Assembly (NCBI GenBank): GCA_026391855.1 | Contig: JAPLDE010000071.1 | Coordinates: 102,048 to 143,322 of the forward strand | Reading direction: 5' to 3' | Origin: Bacteroidota bacterium | GTDB lineage: Bacteria > Bacteroidota > Bacteroidia > Bacteroidales > CAIXZF01 | Length of the DNA stretch: 41,275 nt | Shown here: piece by piece, positions 25,708-32,668 of the stretch | Layout: every line of letters starts with the position of its first letter | Position numbering within the stretch: the stretch's first letter is position 1 | The notes under the pieces: model-generated | The model's input: the letters and a program-made list of their open reading frames with translations, nothing else | Databases searched by the model: none | What the model was told of the DNA's origin: nothing | Program-made: the position numbers and the translations under genes

Positions 25708-25747
25708 AATAAAAGCTGTCTTGGTTTCTGAGACAGCTTTTATTTTA
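25708..25747. terminator. Bidirectional terminator after tonB
   Basis: A perfect 14-base inverted repeat, AATAAAAGCTGTCT at 25708-25721 and AGACAGCTTTTATT at 25731-25744, with a nine-base loop. A/T-rich flanks provide T-tracts on both strands, fitting a shared terminator for the convergent tonB and CPBP genes. Confidence 0.85.
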
Positions 25748-25755
25748 AACTGAAT

Positions 25756-25786
25756 AACCCTGACAGAGTCCGACCCTGTCAGGGTT
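25756..25786. repeat. Second perfect inverted repeat at convergent gene end
   Basis: AACCCTGACAG (25756-25766) pairs perfectly with CTGTCAGGGTT (25776-25786) across a nine-base loop and overlaps the CPBP stop codon. It lacks a long T-tract. It may be a backup terminator or a REP-like intergenic palindrome. Confidence 0.6.
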
Positions 25787-26717
25787 AACCGTTTACCCGA
25801 AGCTTCTTCTGCCGCTGAAAGATCAGCCACAGCAAGCTGATCACCAGGACAATGCTTATCCCAACTTCCCAAAAGGCAGGCTGGGTGCCTAAAGTTTCCA
25901 CATCAAACCTGGAGAGTCCCCGTGTATAAAGGAAGGCAGCAATGACCGCCAACCCGTTATTCATGAAGTGCGCCAGAACCGGAACCCAGAGATTACCCGA
26001 CCATGCAAAAAGATAGCCCAGGAAAAGCCCTAAAACCACCCTGGGAATAAAACCATAAAACTGCATATGCATACTGCTGAAAAGAATGGCGGAAAGTACA
26101 ACCGCCCAGTGGATGTTGCCTGTCCACTCACGGAAGAGACGTATCATTACCGAACGGAATAAAAACTCTTCTCCTACTGAAGGTAAAATGCCGATCATCA
26201 GTAGGTTAACTAAAAAACCGGACAAGGACTTAGTACTTAAGAAGGTTTTGGTAAGTACATCGGCCTGGTCTTCTTTAATTTGAAGCCAGGATTCCAATTG
26301 CTGCAGGAATGAAGGCAGGGCCATGTGCTGGTTTATTTCCAGCAACCAGCTGGTAAAAGGCATAGACAACACCATCAGGGAGCATGCGAGTATCAGAGTG
26401 ACAACATCGGGCTTCTTATTGATCAGCAGGTATTCGGGAGCTTTTTTACTGATGAGGTAGGCAAAAATAAGGGGAGGAAAGATGAAAATACCAAGCTGGC
26501 TGAGGATCTGCAAATATTTGAGCAAAGGAAGGTAATTGGGGTCCTTAATATCAACCGGTTGAAGCATGCTGGAAAACGACTGACCGAAAAATGGCATCCC
26601 GATTAAAACTCCCAGTAATACGGTGATCATCAGGGTTGTAAAGATAATAAGCAGTAAAAAGAGCAACTTGCTGAAAGGGGAGAGGTAGGAGAGCAGGTCT
26701 GGTTTGGGGGTTGGCAT
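25785..26717 (-). CDS. CPBP-family intramembrane metalloprotease
   Basis: A membrane protein of 310 residues with about eight hydrophobic segments and the CPBP/CAAX-protease motifs: SVGEEFLFRSVMIRLFREW (motif 1, EExxxR), SSMHMQFYGFIPRVVLGLFL (motif 2 with His) and PVLAHFMNNG (motif 3, H and N). It likely cleaves or modifies proteins within the membrane; the substrate is unknown. ATG at 26717 is divergent from dusB with a 45-base gap. Confidence 0.87.
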   Translation of the reverse strand: MPTPKPDLLSYLSPFSKLLFLLLIIFTTLMITVLLGVLIGMPFFGQSFSSMLQPVDIKDPNYLPLLKYLQILSQLGIFIFPPLIFAYLISKKAPEYLLINKKPDVVTLILACSLMVLSMPFTSWLLEINQHMALPSFLQQLESWLQIKEDQADVLTKTFLSTKSLSGFLVNLLMIGILPSVGEEFLFRSVMIRLFREWTGNIHWAVVLSAILFSSMHMQFYGFIPRVVLGLFLGYLFAWSGNLWVPVLAHFMNNGLAVIAAFLYTRGLSRFDVETLGTQPAFWEVGISIVLVISLLWLIFQRQKKLRVNG

Positions 26718-26762
26718 CGGTTATTTGTTTATTTTGCGTGAAGATATAAATAATCTCAAAAA

Positions 26763-27746
26763 ATGAGGATCGGGAATATTGCCTTCGACGAATATCCCGT
26801 GATACTTGCACCTATGGAAGATATCACCGATACGGCTTTCCGTTTCTTTTGCAAGAAGGCAGGAGCTGACCTGATGTATACCGAGTTTATTTCTTCCGAG
26901 GGTTTGATCAGGATGGCCGGTAAAAGCATGGATAAGCTAAGGCTGTCTGATGACGAAAGACCCATTGGTGTGCAAGTATTTGGTCACAATGTGGAAAGCA
27001 TGAAAGGGGCCGTTGAAGTCGCTGAACGTTTTTATCCCGACCTGATCGATATCAACTATGGATGCCCTGTTCGAAAGATCGTTAACAAAGGTGCCGGGGC
27101 CAGCCTGCTCAGAGATATCCCCCTGATGATCCGGATGACAGAATCAGTGGTCAGGGCGACAAGCATACCGGTGACCGCCAAAACACGGCTGGGCTGGGAT
27201 GAACAATCAAAGGTAATTGTTGAGGTTGCAGAACGATTACAGGACGCCGGGATACAGGCACTGACCATTCATGGCCGGACCCGTGCCCAGCAGTACGCCG
27301 GCCTCGCCGACTGGTCGCTGATAGGGGAAGTGAAGAATAACCCGAGGATGAATATCCCAATAATAGGCAATGGAGATATCGACAGCGCTCTGAAAGCCGG
27401 GGAGATGCGGGATAAATATGGGGTGGACGGCATTATGGTCGGCAGGGCCTGTGTTGGATATCCCCATCTGTTCAGAGAGATCAAGCATTATTTCAGGACC
27501 GGGAGCTTGCTTCCTATGCTTACACTGGAGGAAAGACTGGAACAATGCCTGGCCCACCTGGAAAAGCTGGTTGAGATCAAAGGAGAAAGGGCAGGGGTGC
27601 TGAACATGAGAAAGCACTATTCTGGGTACTTCCGCGGGGTGCCCCATTTCAAGCCCTACCGCTTGCAGTTACTTACCCTGACAACCTTACAGGAAATAAA
27701 AGAAACCCTTCATCAGATCAGGGATACTCATCTTTCTAACACCTGA
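26763..27746 (+). CDS. dusB: tRNA-dihydrouridine synthase
   Basis: An FMN-dependent enzyme of 327 residues reducing uridine to dihydrouridine in tRNA D-loops. The N-terminus VILAPMEDITDTAFRFFCKK, catalytic Cys in DINYGCPVRKIVNKGAGASLL, TAKTRLGW, TIHGRTRAQQYAG and DGIMVGRACVGYPHLF are standard Dus motifs in a TIM barrel. It is assigned to the DusB/NifR3 group from overall pattern. Confidence 0.93.
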   Translation: MRIGNIAFDEYPVILAPMEDITDTAFRFFCKKAGADLMYTEFISSEGLIRMAGKSMDKLRLSDDERPIGVQVFGHNVESMKGAVEVAERFYPDLIDINYGCPVRKIVNKGAGASLLRDIPLMIRMTESVVRATSIPVTAKTRLGWDEQSKVIVEVAERLQDAGIQALTIHGRTRAQQYAGLADWSLIGEVKNNPRMNIPIIGNGDIDSALKAGEMRDKYGVDGIMVGRACVGYPHLFREIKHYFRTGSLLPMLTLEERLEQCLAHLEKLVEIKGERAGVLNMRKHYSGYFRGVPHFKPYRLQLLTLTTLQEIKETLHQIRDTHLSNT

Positions 27747-27747
27747 T

Positions 27748-28398
27748 TTATATAAGGAGTTCGAAAGTTTCAGGGTCGAACAACTGATTTATTTCCATTC
27801 CCGGCAGCAGGTGAAAGACTTGAAGGCCGACTTGTTCAGCCCCATTAATATGCTGGATGGAATCATCGATAAAAAGCGTTTTCTCCGCGTCCAGCTTGCT
27901 GTCAGAAAGAACAAAGTCAAAGATCTCCCTGTCCGGTTTCTTCATCTTTACCTGGAAAGAAAGATAGGCCTTTTCAAAGAGATCAGAAAAGCCGGAATAG
28001 CCAAATCTGTTCTGTAACTGTTTGGTATACAGCCTATAATGGATCTCGTTCGTGTTGCTGAGCAAGAAAATCCGGTACCTGGTTTTAAGCTGTTCCAGCA
28101 ACCTGATCCTGCTTTCCGGCATATCAAGAATGATGGCATTCCAGGCCTGATCAATCTTTTCATCGCTCAGTTCCAGCCCGCTGATCTCCCTGACCCTGGA
28201 GTGAAATTCAGCCGGGCCGGTCAATCCTTTTTCCAGGTCATCGAAGAGATGCACCTGGCTGGCTTTGGAATAAAGCAGGTCGAAGCGCGTGATACCCAGC
28301 TCATGGAAAGCGAGGGCAGTGCGCTGGAAGTCGATATTGAGGATAACACCCCCGTAATCGAAGATGATGTTTTGGATACCTGGAGAATGGTTGGGCAT
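27748..28398 (-). CDS. HAD-family hydrolase (YihX-like)
   Basis: A haloacid-dehalogenase-superfamily protein of about 216 residues. Motif I is IIFDYGGVILNID, with the nucleophile Asp but Gly instead of the usual second Asp, as in the subgroup around YihX/epoxide-hydrolase-like HADs. Motif II is FLLSNTNEIH and motif IV LFIDDSIQHINGA. It is probably a small-molecule phosphatase; substrate is unknown. ATG at 28398 is chosen over the in-frame TTG at 28413. It converges with dusB, one base apart. Confidence 0.87.
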   Translation of the reverse strand: MPNHSPGIQNIIFDYGGVILNIDFQRTALAFHELGITRFDLLYSKASQVHLFDDLEKGLTGPAEFHSRVREISGLELSDEKIDQAWNAIILDMPESRIRLLEQLKTRYRIFLLSNTNEIHYRLYTKQLQNRFGYSGFSDLFEKAYLSFQVKMKKPDREIFDFVLSDSKLDAEKTLFIDDSIQHINGAEQVGLQVFHLLPGMEINQLFDPETFELLI

Positions 28399-28437
28399 AA
28401 AATTTCGGAACAAGATTGAAAATCCGGTTCAAATATG

Positions 28438-28445
28438 TAAATTTG
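28438..28445 (+). promoter_or_regulatory. Candidate promoter for tRNA(CAT)
   Basis: TAAATTTG matches TAnnTTTG, with ATTG at 28415-28418 as a partial -33 element 19 bases upstream, 36 bases before the tRNA 5' end. Confidence 0.5.
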
Positions 28446-28480
28446 CGGGCTCTTTTGCAAATCAAACTGATGCAAAAGAC

Positions 28481-28553
28481 GGGCCTATAGCTCAGTGGTC
28501 AGAGCAGCGGACTCATAATCCGTCGGTCCCTGGTTCAAGTCCAGGTGGGCCCA
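28481..28553 (+). tRNA. tRNA with anticodon CAT (Met elongator or Ile2)
   Basis: A 73-base cloverleaf: acceptor GGGCCTA/TGGGCCC, D-stem GCTC/GAGC, anticodon stem GCGGA/TCCGT around CTCATAA (CAT at 28514-28516), T-arm CCTGG-TTCAAGT-CCAGG, discriminator A, CCA not encoded. CAT tRNAs are either elongator Met or Ile2 (lysidine-modified) and I cannot separate them from sequence alone. Its 3' end is the likely insertion site of the adjoining element, since a tyrosine recombinase begins 133 bases downstream. Confidence 0.95.
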
Positions 28554-28595
28554 CTTTTTTCGTTCAAAATTTGCAATAAATAGTTGCAAATCAGG

Positions 28596-28638
28596 AGTTT
28601 CACAAATGGGGTGGTGTACATTGTGAAACTTTTTTTTC
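28596..28638 (+). terminator. Stem-loop with T-tract after tRNA
   Basis: AGTTTCACAA (28596-28605) pairs perfectly with TTGTGAAACT (28621-28630) across a 15-base loop and is followed by a run of T. It fits a Rho-independent terminator ending tRNA readthrough before the integrase, but could also be a recombinase arm site. Confidence 0.7.
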
Positions 28639-28645
28639 GATGTTT

Positions 28646-28687
28646 TAGGCTTAAAATTGTCAAATAATTTCACAATTTTAAAGCCTA
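28646..28687 (+). promoter_or_regulatory. Hairpin overlapping integrase start codon
   Basis: TAGGCTTAAAATTGT (28646-28660) pairs with ACAATTTTAAAGCCTA (28672-28687) with one bulged base and an 11-base loop. The right arm ends on the A of the integrase ATG. It could hide the start codon in mRNA or be a binding site for integrase or a regulator. Confidence 0.6.
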
Positions 28688-29850
28688 TGTACGCAACTTT
28701 TACAATCGAACTGGCTAACCATACCAAACGGGATGGGACAAAAGCCATCTACCTAAGGGTGACAATTTCCAAAAAACACCATCGATTTCCCCTCCATCTG
28801 TTTGTCAAACCGGAAAATTTTGAAGTCGGCAAGGTGACAAGGTCCGATATCGGTGCCATGGCCAAAAATATCCGTATTGAACAGGCCATGGCCAAAGCCT
28901 CCAAAATTGTGGAAGACTATTACCTCAGGGGCAAGATACTTACCATGGAGGATTTCATCGCCGAATATTCAGATGAATACTACGGAAGCCAGTCTTTCTA
29001 TGATTTTGCCGAAAGGGAGATCCCACTGATGGCCGTGACTCGGTCACCGGAAACAATGAAGTGTTATACCACATTAATTAATAACATGAAAAAGTTCCGG
29101 CCCCGGGTAAACATGGGAGATATCAACCTGAACTTTTTCCGTCTCTATGAGCGGCATTTCATCGAAGGAGGCAACGGGGGACAGCAAACCGCCCACAAGA
29201 ATCTCAAATACCTCAAATGTTTGATGAACCGCGCCCATCTTACCGGACTAATCAAGGATACCAGCTACCAGCAGTTCAAGATCAAGCAATTTGAAGGGCA
29301 CCGCGAGTTCCTTGATCCGGAAGAACTGGAAATTCTCAAAGACATGTATTGGAAACAGGCCTTGCCCGCGGCCTATAACAGCGCCTTGCAGTATTTTCTG
29401 TTCGGTTGTTACACCGGCCTGCGCTATCACGATTTGAAGGTATTAACTTTCAAAAACATCATAGAAACCAGGGATGAGACAGGCACTCCGCGCAAAGCCA
29501 TTCGTATCAAGCAACACAAAACAAAGTACCTGGTCACCATTCCACTGGTTGCCGAGGCGGTCCGGCTGCTGCCGGAACGTGGTTTCGATGACCAACCAGT
29601 ATTCAAGGTACTGGTCAATCAGTACTTAAACCGTGTCCTTGAGAAGATCATGATAGAGGCCAGGATCAGTAAAACCATCACCATGCATTGTGCACGGCAC
29701 ACATTTGCCACCGTTGCCCTGGTCAAAGGCATCCGCATCAATTTCGTCAGCAAGTTCCTCGGCCATAAAAACCTCAAGGTTACAGCAATCTATGCCAAGT
29801 ATATTGACCCAACTCTGATCCAGGAGATGAGGAAGTGGGATGCGGTTTAA
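28687..29850 (+). CDS. Tyrosine recombinase / integrase
   Basis: A site-specific recombinase of about 387 residues of the Bacteroidota type. An N-terminal arm-binding domain (FTIELANHTKRDGTKAIYLR), a SAM-like core-binding domain (about 100-190) and a catalytic domain follow. Catalytic residues are visible in CYTGLRYHDL (Arg I), the MHCARHTFATVAL His-x-x-Arg, LGHKNLKVTAIYAKYI (His and Tyr). ATG at 28687 is preferred to the upstream TTG at 28657. Placement next to a tRNA gene indicates tRNA-targeted insertion of this element. Confidence 0.94.
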   Translation: MYATFTIELANHTKRDGTKAIYLRVTISKKHHRFPLHLFVKPENFEVGKVTRSDIGAMAKNIRIEQAMAKASKIVEDYYLRGKILTMEDFIAEYSDEYYGSQSFYDFAEREIPLMAVTRSPETMKCYTTLINNMKKFRPRVNMGDINLNFFRLYERHFIEGGNGGQQTAHKNLKYLKCLMNRAHLTGLIKDTSYQQFKIKQFEGHREFLDPEELEILKDMYWKQALPAAYNSALQYFLFGCYTGLRYHDLKVLTFKNIIETRDETGTPRKAIRIKQHKTKYLVTIPLVAEAVRLLPERGFDDQPVFKVLVNQYLNRVLEKIMIEARISKTITMHCARHTFATVALVKGIRINFVSKFLGHKNLKVTAIYAKYIDPTLIQEMRKWDAV

Positions 29851-29885
29851 TTTTAGTCAACAAGATAAATGACAATTTTATATAG

Positions 29886-29893
29886 TAATTTTG
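29886..29893 (+). promoter_or_regulatory. Candidate -7 box for ImmA/DUF4411 pair
   Basis: TAATTTTG matches the -7 consensus and lies nine bases before the ATG at 29903, so the transcript would be nearly leaderless. Confidence 0.45.
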
Positions 29894-29902
29894 ATAATTG
29901 AA

Positions 29903-31081
29903 ATGGCAGATAAAGCATTCATAACACCAAATGTGCTAAAGTGGGCAAGAGAGTCGGCAAGGATATCTCTTGAAACCGCTGCTGCAAAGGTTTCAGTTCC
30001 TTCAGAACGCCTGAAAGAATGGGAGGAAGGTGAAAGCCAACCTACAATCAGACAGGCTCAGATTCTTGCCAGGGCCTATAAGAGACCATTTGCCTTAATT
30101 TTTCTTCCTGATGTTCCCAGAGATTTTCAACCCCTTCAGGACTACAGAAAAATGGGATCAAAATCTCTTGGAACAGCCTCCATATTTATTATGAGGGAAA
30201 TCCGGCAAAAGCAAACCTGGATCAGTGAGGTCTATGAGGAGAATAAAGAAGAGAAACTCCCTTTTGTTGGCAGGTTTGATATAACGGCCAATCCTAATCA
30301 GGTTGCTGAGGATATTCTCAGAACTCTTGGGATTGTTCCTGCTGCCTATAAGTCAGATAATCCAATAAGTGAATGGATCAGCAAGGCGGAAGCAAAGGGG
30401 ATTTTCATCTCCCGAACCAGCTTTATTCATTCCCGGCTCAAACTTGATTCTGATGAGATCCAGGGATTTGCTATTGCAGATCCTTACGCACCTTTTGTAT
30501 TCATTAACTCTGATGATTGGAATGCTCCGCAGCTCTTCACTCTTGTTCATGAGCTTGCTCATATCTGGATAGGGAAATCTGGTATATCTAATGATATTAG
30601 TCCGGAAATTGAAGACAGGGGCAAGTTCCACCCGGTTGAATTATTTTGCAACGAAGTTGCTGCTAATGCTTTGATTCCACTTGCGATTATTTCAAATCTT
30701 GAGAAAAGCACATTTAGTAGTTCGAGAGAAGTATTCAAAATTGCTAAAGTATTGGGGATTAGTTCATTTGCATTTTTAGTAAGGGCATTGAATCTGAAAT
30801 TAATTTCGGCCAATCTTTACCTAAAAATGAAAGCAGAAGCTGATTTAGAATTCAAGGCATTTTTAATCCGGGAGGAAGAAAAGAGGGCTAAACAAAAAGA
30901 AAGCGATAAAAAGGGTGGTCCTAACTACTTCCTTTTGCAGCTTAACAGAAATAGCCGTCTTTTTACTCAGACTGTTCTGGATGCATTCAGGGGTGGATTC
31001 ATTGAACCCACTCAGGCAAGTAATCTGTTAAATGTTCAGGTTAATAAATTTCAAAAGCTGGAAGCCCAGCTATATAAATGA
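29903..31081 (+). CDS. XRE-HTH / ImmA-IrrE metallopeptidase-domain regulator
   Basis: A protein of about 392 residues. The N-terminus is an XRE-like helix-turn-helix (SLETAAAKVSVPSERLKEWE), the middle an ImmA/IrrE zinc-peptidase domain with LVHELAHIWIG (HExxH), and the C-terminus a helical region with a further tail. Such proteins often act as HTH antitoxins or as proteases relieving repression. It overlaps the next gene by four bases (ATGA), a PIN-domain protein, so the pair is most likely a toxin-antitoxin module. ATG at 29903 is chosen over TTG at 29891. Confidence 0.88.
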   Translation: MADKAFITPNVLKWARESARISLETAAAKVSVPSERLKEWEEGESQPTIRQAQILARAYKRPFALIFLPDVPRDFQPLQDYRKMGSKSLGTASIFIMREIRQKQTWISEVYEENKEEKLPFVGRFDITANPNQVAEDILRTLGIVPAAYKSDNPISEWISKAEAKGIFISRTSFIHSRLKLDSDEIQGFAIADPYAPFVFINSDDWNAPQLFTLVHELAHIWIGKSGISNDISPEIEDRGKFHPVELFCNEVAANALIPLAIISNLEKSTFSSSREVFKIAKVLGISSFAFLVRALNLKLISANLYLKMKAEADLEFKAFLIREEEKRAKQKESDKKGGPNYFLLQLNRNSRLFTQTVLDAFRGGFIEPTQASNLLNVQVNKFQKLEAQLYK

Positions 31082-31596
31082 GTACTATGGCAAAGTTATA
31101 TTGTTTAGATGCCAATGTACTTATTGAAGCCTGGCAAAAGTATTATTCCCCCGCATTATGTCCGGATTATTGGGATGCTCTTAATTCATTGGGTGATCGG
31201 GATATAATCTTCATTCCTGAACTGGTATTTGAAGAAATCGTCAGAACCGATGATCACCTTTCTAAATGGCTGAAGCAAAGTAAAATCAAAGTCCATAAAA
31301 TAGATGAAGACGTGACCAGGTGTATATCTCATATATACTCAGTTGATCCACTTCATAAACAATTGGTTGACAGCACAAAGAATCGGTCACTTGATGATCC
31401 TTGGGTAATAGCACATGCTATGAAAGAAAAGGCGACTGTTGTTACTAAGGAAGAGCTCGTCACTGCGCCGAATTCCAGGAAGGTTAAAATTCCAAATGTT
31501 TGTAAAAACCTTGGTATTAGGTGGATCCACGATTTTCAAATGATTGATGAGGTTGGAATACGGTTCTCTTGCAGGTTTGAAAAATCTAGCTTTTAG
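31078..31596 (+). CDS. DUF4411 PIN-domain protein (probable ribonuclease toxin)
   Basis: A 172-residue protein of the PIN-like DUF4411 family. Acidic PIN residues appear in YCLDANVLIEAW (Asp), VFEEIVRTDD (Glu), and SLDDPWVIAHAM (Asp), followed by TKEE. PIN toxins cleave RNA and are held in check by the partner; the partner is the ImmA/IrrE-HTH gene with a four-base overlap. The start may also be ATG at 31084. The toxin role is inferred from family and arrangement. Confidence 0.82.
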   Translation: MSTMAKLYCLDANVLIEAWQKYYSPALCPDYWDALNSLGDRDIIFIPELVFEEIVRTDDHLSKWLKQSKIKVHKIDEDVTRCISHIYSVDPLHKQLVDSTKNRSLDDPWVIAHAMKEKATVVTKEELVTAPNSRKVKIPNVCKNLGIRWIHDFQMIDEVGIRFSCRFEKSSF

Positions 31597-31714
31597 AATA
31601 CTCCTTAAGCATCAGGTTTGGCTGTTGCTGGTTTAGGAATAGGCCGGGGGACGTGTGAATATTGTCCCTTCGCTGCTCATTGATATTGATAAATTCTGCA
31701 TGATATTTTCAAAT

Positions 31715-31728
31715 AATTGCATGCAATT
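31715..31728. promoter_or_regulatory. Palindromic operator AATTGCATGCAATT
   Basis: A perfect 14-base palindrome overlapping the ATTG -33 element (31716-31719) of the promoter of the AbiEi-like gene. Winged-helix antitoxins of this class bind inverted repeats at their own promoter, so this is a likely autoregulatory operator. Confidence 0.6.
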
Positions 31729-31739
31729 TCATTTTCACT

Positions 31740-31747
31740 TACCTTTG
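31740..31747 (+). promoter_or_regulatory. Promoter -7 box for DUF6088-like gene
   Basis: TACCTTTG matches TAnnTTTG, with ATTG at 31716-31719 exactly 20 bases upstream as the -33 element. The gene's ATG at 31759 lies about one turn downstream, so the leader is very short. Confidence 0.6.
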
Positions 31748-31758
31748 CATAAGTGTAT

Positions 31759-32388
31759 ATGAAATTATTGCGACTACATATAAAACCAGGGGATGTTTAT
31801 CGCCGGTCCGACTTAGAGTACTTCTCAACAGCGGTGGATCGTCATTTAAGCCAGTTAACGAAGGAGGGTACGCTACAGAAGCTCAGCCATGGCTTATATT
31901 ATGCACCGAAAAAATCCAAATTTGGCAATGTTCCACCCAACGACCATGACCTGGTTGAACGTTTTCTAAAGGACAATTCATTTTTATTAGTATCCCCGAA
32001 TTCATACAATTCGCTTGGTCTTGGATTAACCCAGCTATATAATACTACCTGGGTGTATAATCATAAACGCCGGGGTGAATTCAAATTGAATGGCAAAAGT
32101 TTCCTGTTCAAATTAAAATCTGGTTTTCCGGCAACACTAAGTGAGGAATTCCTGGTTATTGACTTATTGAATAACCTGAGTGAATTAGCTGAAGATTACG
32201 AACAGACTGTAAATAGTTTTCAAAAAAACCTAACCCGCATGAATGGTCCTGACCTAATGAAAATGGCACAGCAGTATGGTTCGGGTACGACAAAGAGAAT
32301 AGTGAAATCTGCTTTACGCAAATCCCAATTTTTCATCAGCGATGCCAATAAGAGGGATCCGAAGAAACGCATTGTAAAATGCCACTGA
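31759..32388 (+). CDS. AbiEi-like / DUF6088 antitoxin-type winged-helix protein, orphan
   Basis: A 209-residue protein resembling DUF6088/AbiEi-type antitoxins: N-terminal winged helix (YFSTAVDRHLSQLTKEGTLQ), then GLYYAPKKSKFGNVPP and a beta-rich second part. These are normally followed directly by an AbiEii-type nucleotidyltransferase toxin. Here no toxin follows; only a 28-codon ORF and a 157-base repeat lie downstream before another AbiEi gene. ATG at 31759 is chosen over GTG at 31753. Its toxin has probably been lost or replaced. Confidence 0.7.
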   Translation: MKLLRLHIKPGDVYRRSDLEYFSTAVDRHLSQLTKEGTLQKLSHGLYYAPKKSKFGNVPPNDHDLVERFLKDNSFLLVSPNSYNSLGLGLTQLYNTTWVYNHKRRGEFKLNGKSFLFKLKSGFPATLSEEFLVIDLLNNLSELAEDYEQTVNSFQKNLTRMNGPDLMKMAQQYGSGTTKRIVKSALRKSQFFISDANKRDPKKRIVKCH

Positions 32389-32392
32389 AAAA

Positions 32393-32549
32393 ATCTACAA
32401 TAGCGTGCAATTTGATCAGGAAATTTCCGGTCAGTATTACTGGAAGAATCCTCCACCAAGTGTAATTGCATGCCTTTCTACCTAGATCTCAAATAATCAT
32501 TCACAGACTTCCCGGTTATCAGCTTGCTATCCCTGGTAGTTTCCAGCTT
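32393..32549. repeat. Direct repeat R1 (157 bp), left of AbiE pair
   Basis: Aligns without gaps to 34523-34679, with 20 mismatches by hand count (about 87% identity). It begins just after the DUF6088-like stop. Its right half is the 3' end of an HTH gene on the minus strand. Confidence 0.9.
32478..32549 (-). pseudogene. 3' remnant of HTH gene (last 23 codons)
   Basis: On the minus strand this encodes KLETTRDSKLITGKSVNDYL... to a TAG stop, differing from the intact HTH gene at 34608-34874 by one residue (Gly to Ser), while five other codons differ silently. Homology stops at 32549, so the rest of the gene is gone. It is the trace of a diverged second HTH copy. Confidence 0.8.
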
Positions 32550-32605
32550 TTCCTTCCTGGAATAATGAGTGACTGAGCAGTTTAATTGAACAATTGATGG
32601 AAAAG

Positions 32606-32637
32606 TTTGGAAATTCTGATATTGTTCATTATATTTG
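32606..32637 (+). promoter_or_regulatory. AbiE promoter (TTTG-20-TATATTTG)
   Basis: TTTG at 32606-32609 and TATATTTG at 32630-32637 are separated by 20 bases, an exact Bacteroidota -33/-7 pair. Transcription would begin about 32643, inside the downstream palindrome. This supports the AbiEi start at 32669 rather than earlier codons. Confidence 0.8.
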
Positions 32638-32640
32638 CAT

Positions 32641-32657
32641 GTTCACGAAACGTGAAC
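32641..32657. promoter_or_regulatory. AbiE operator palindrome
   Basis: GTTCACGAAACGTGAAC has perfect seven-base arms around AAA. It covers the predicted transcription start, so a bound AbiEi dimer would block initiation. AbiEi proteins elsewhere repress their own promoter through inverted repeats. Confidence 0.75.
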
Positions 32658-32668
32658 AGAGAAATGGT

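Noticed and set aside
32386..32463. A 28-codon ORF (starts MPLKKSTIACN) overlapping the end of the DUF6088-like gene, as a remnant of its toxin.
   Set aside because: It does not resemble the start of an AbiEii protein, and most of it lies in R1, which has a different origin. It is likely a chance ORF.
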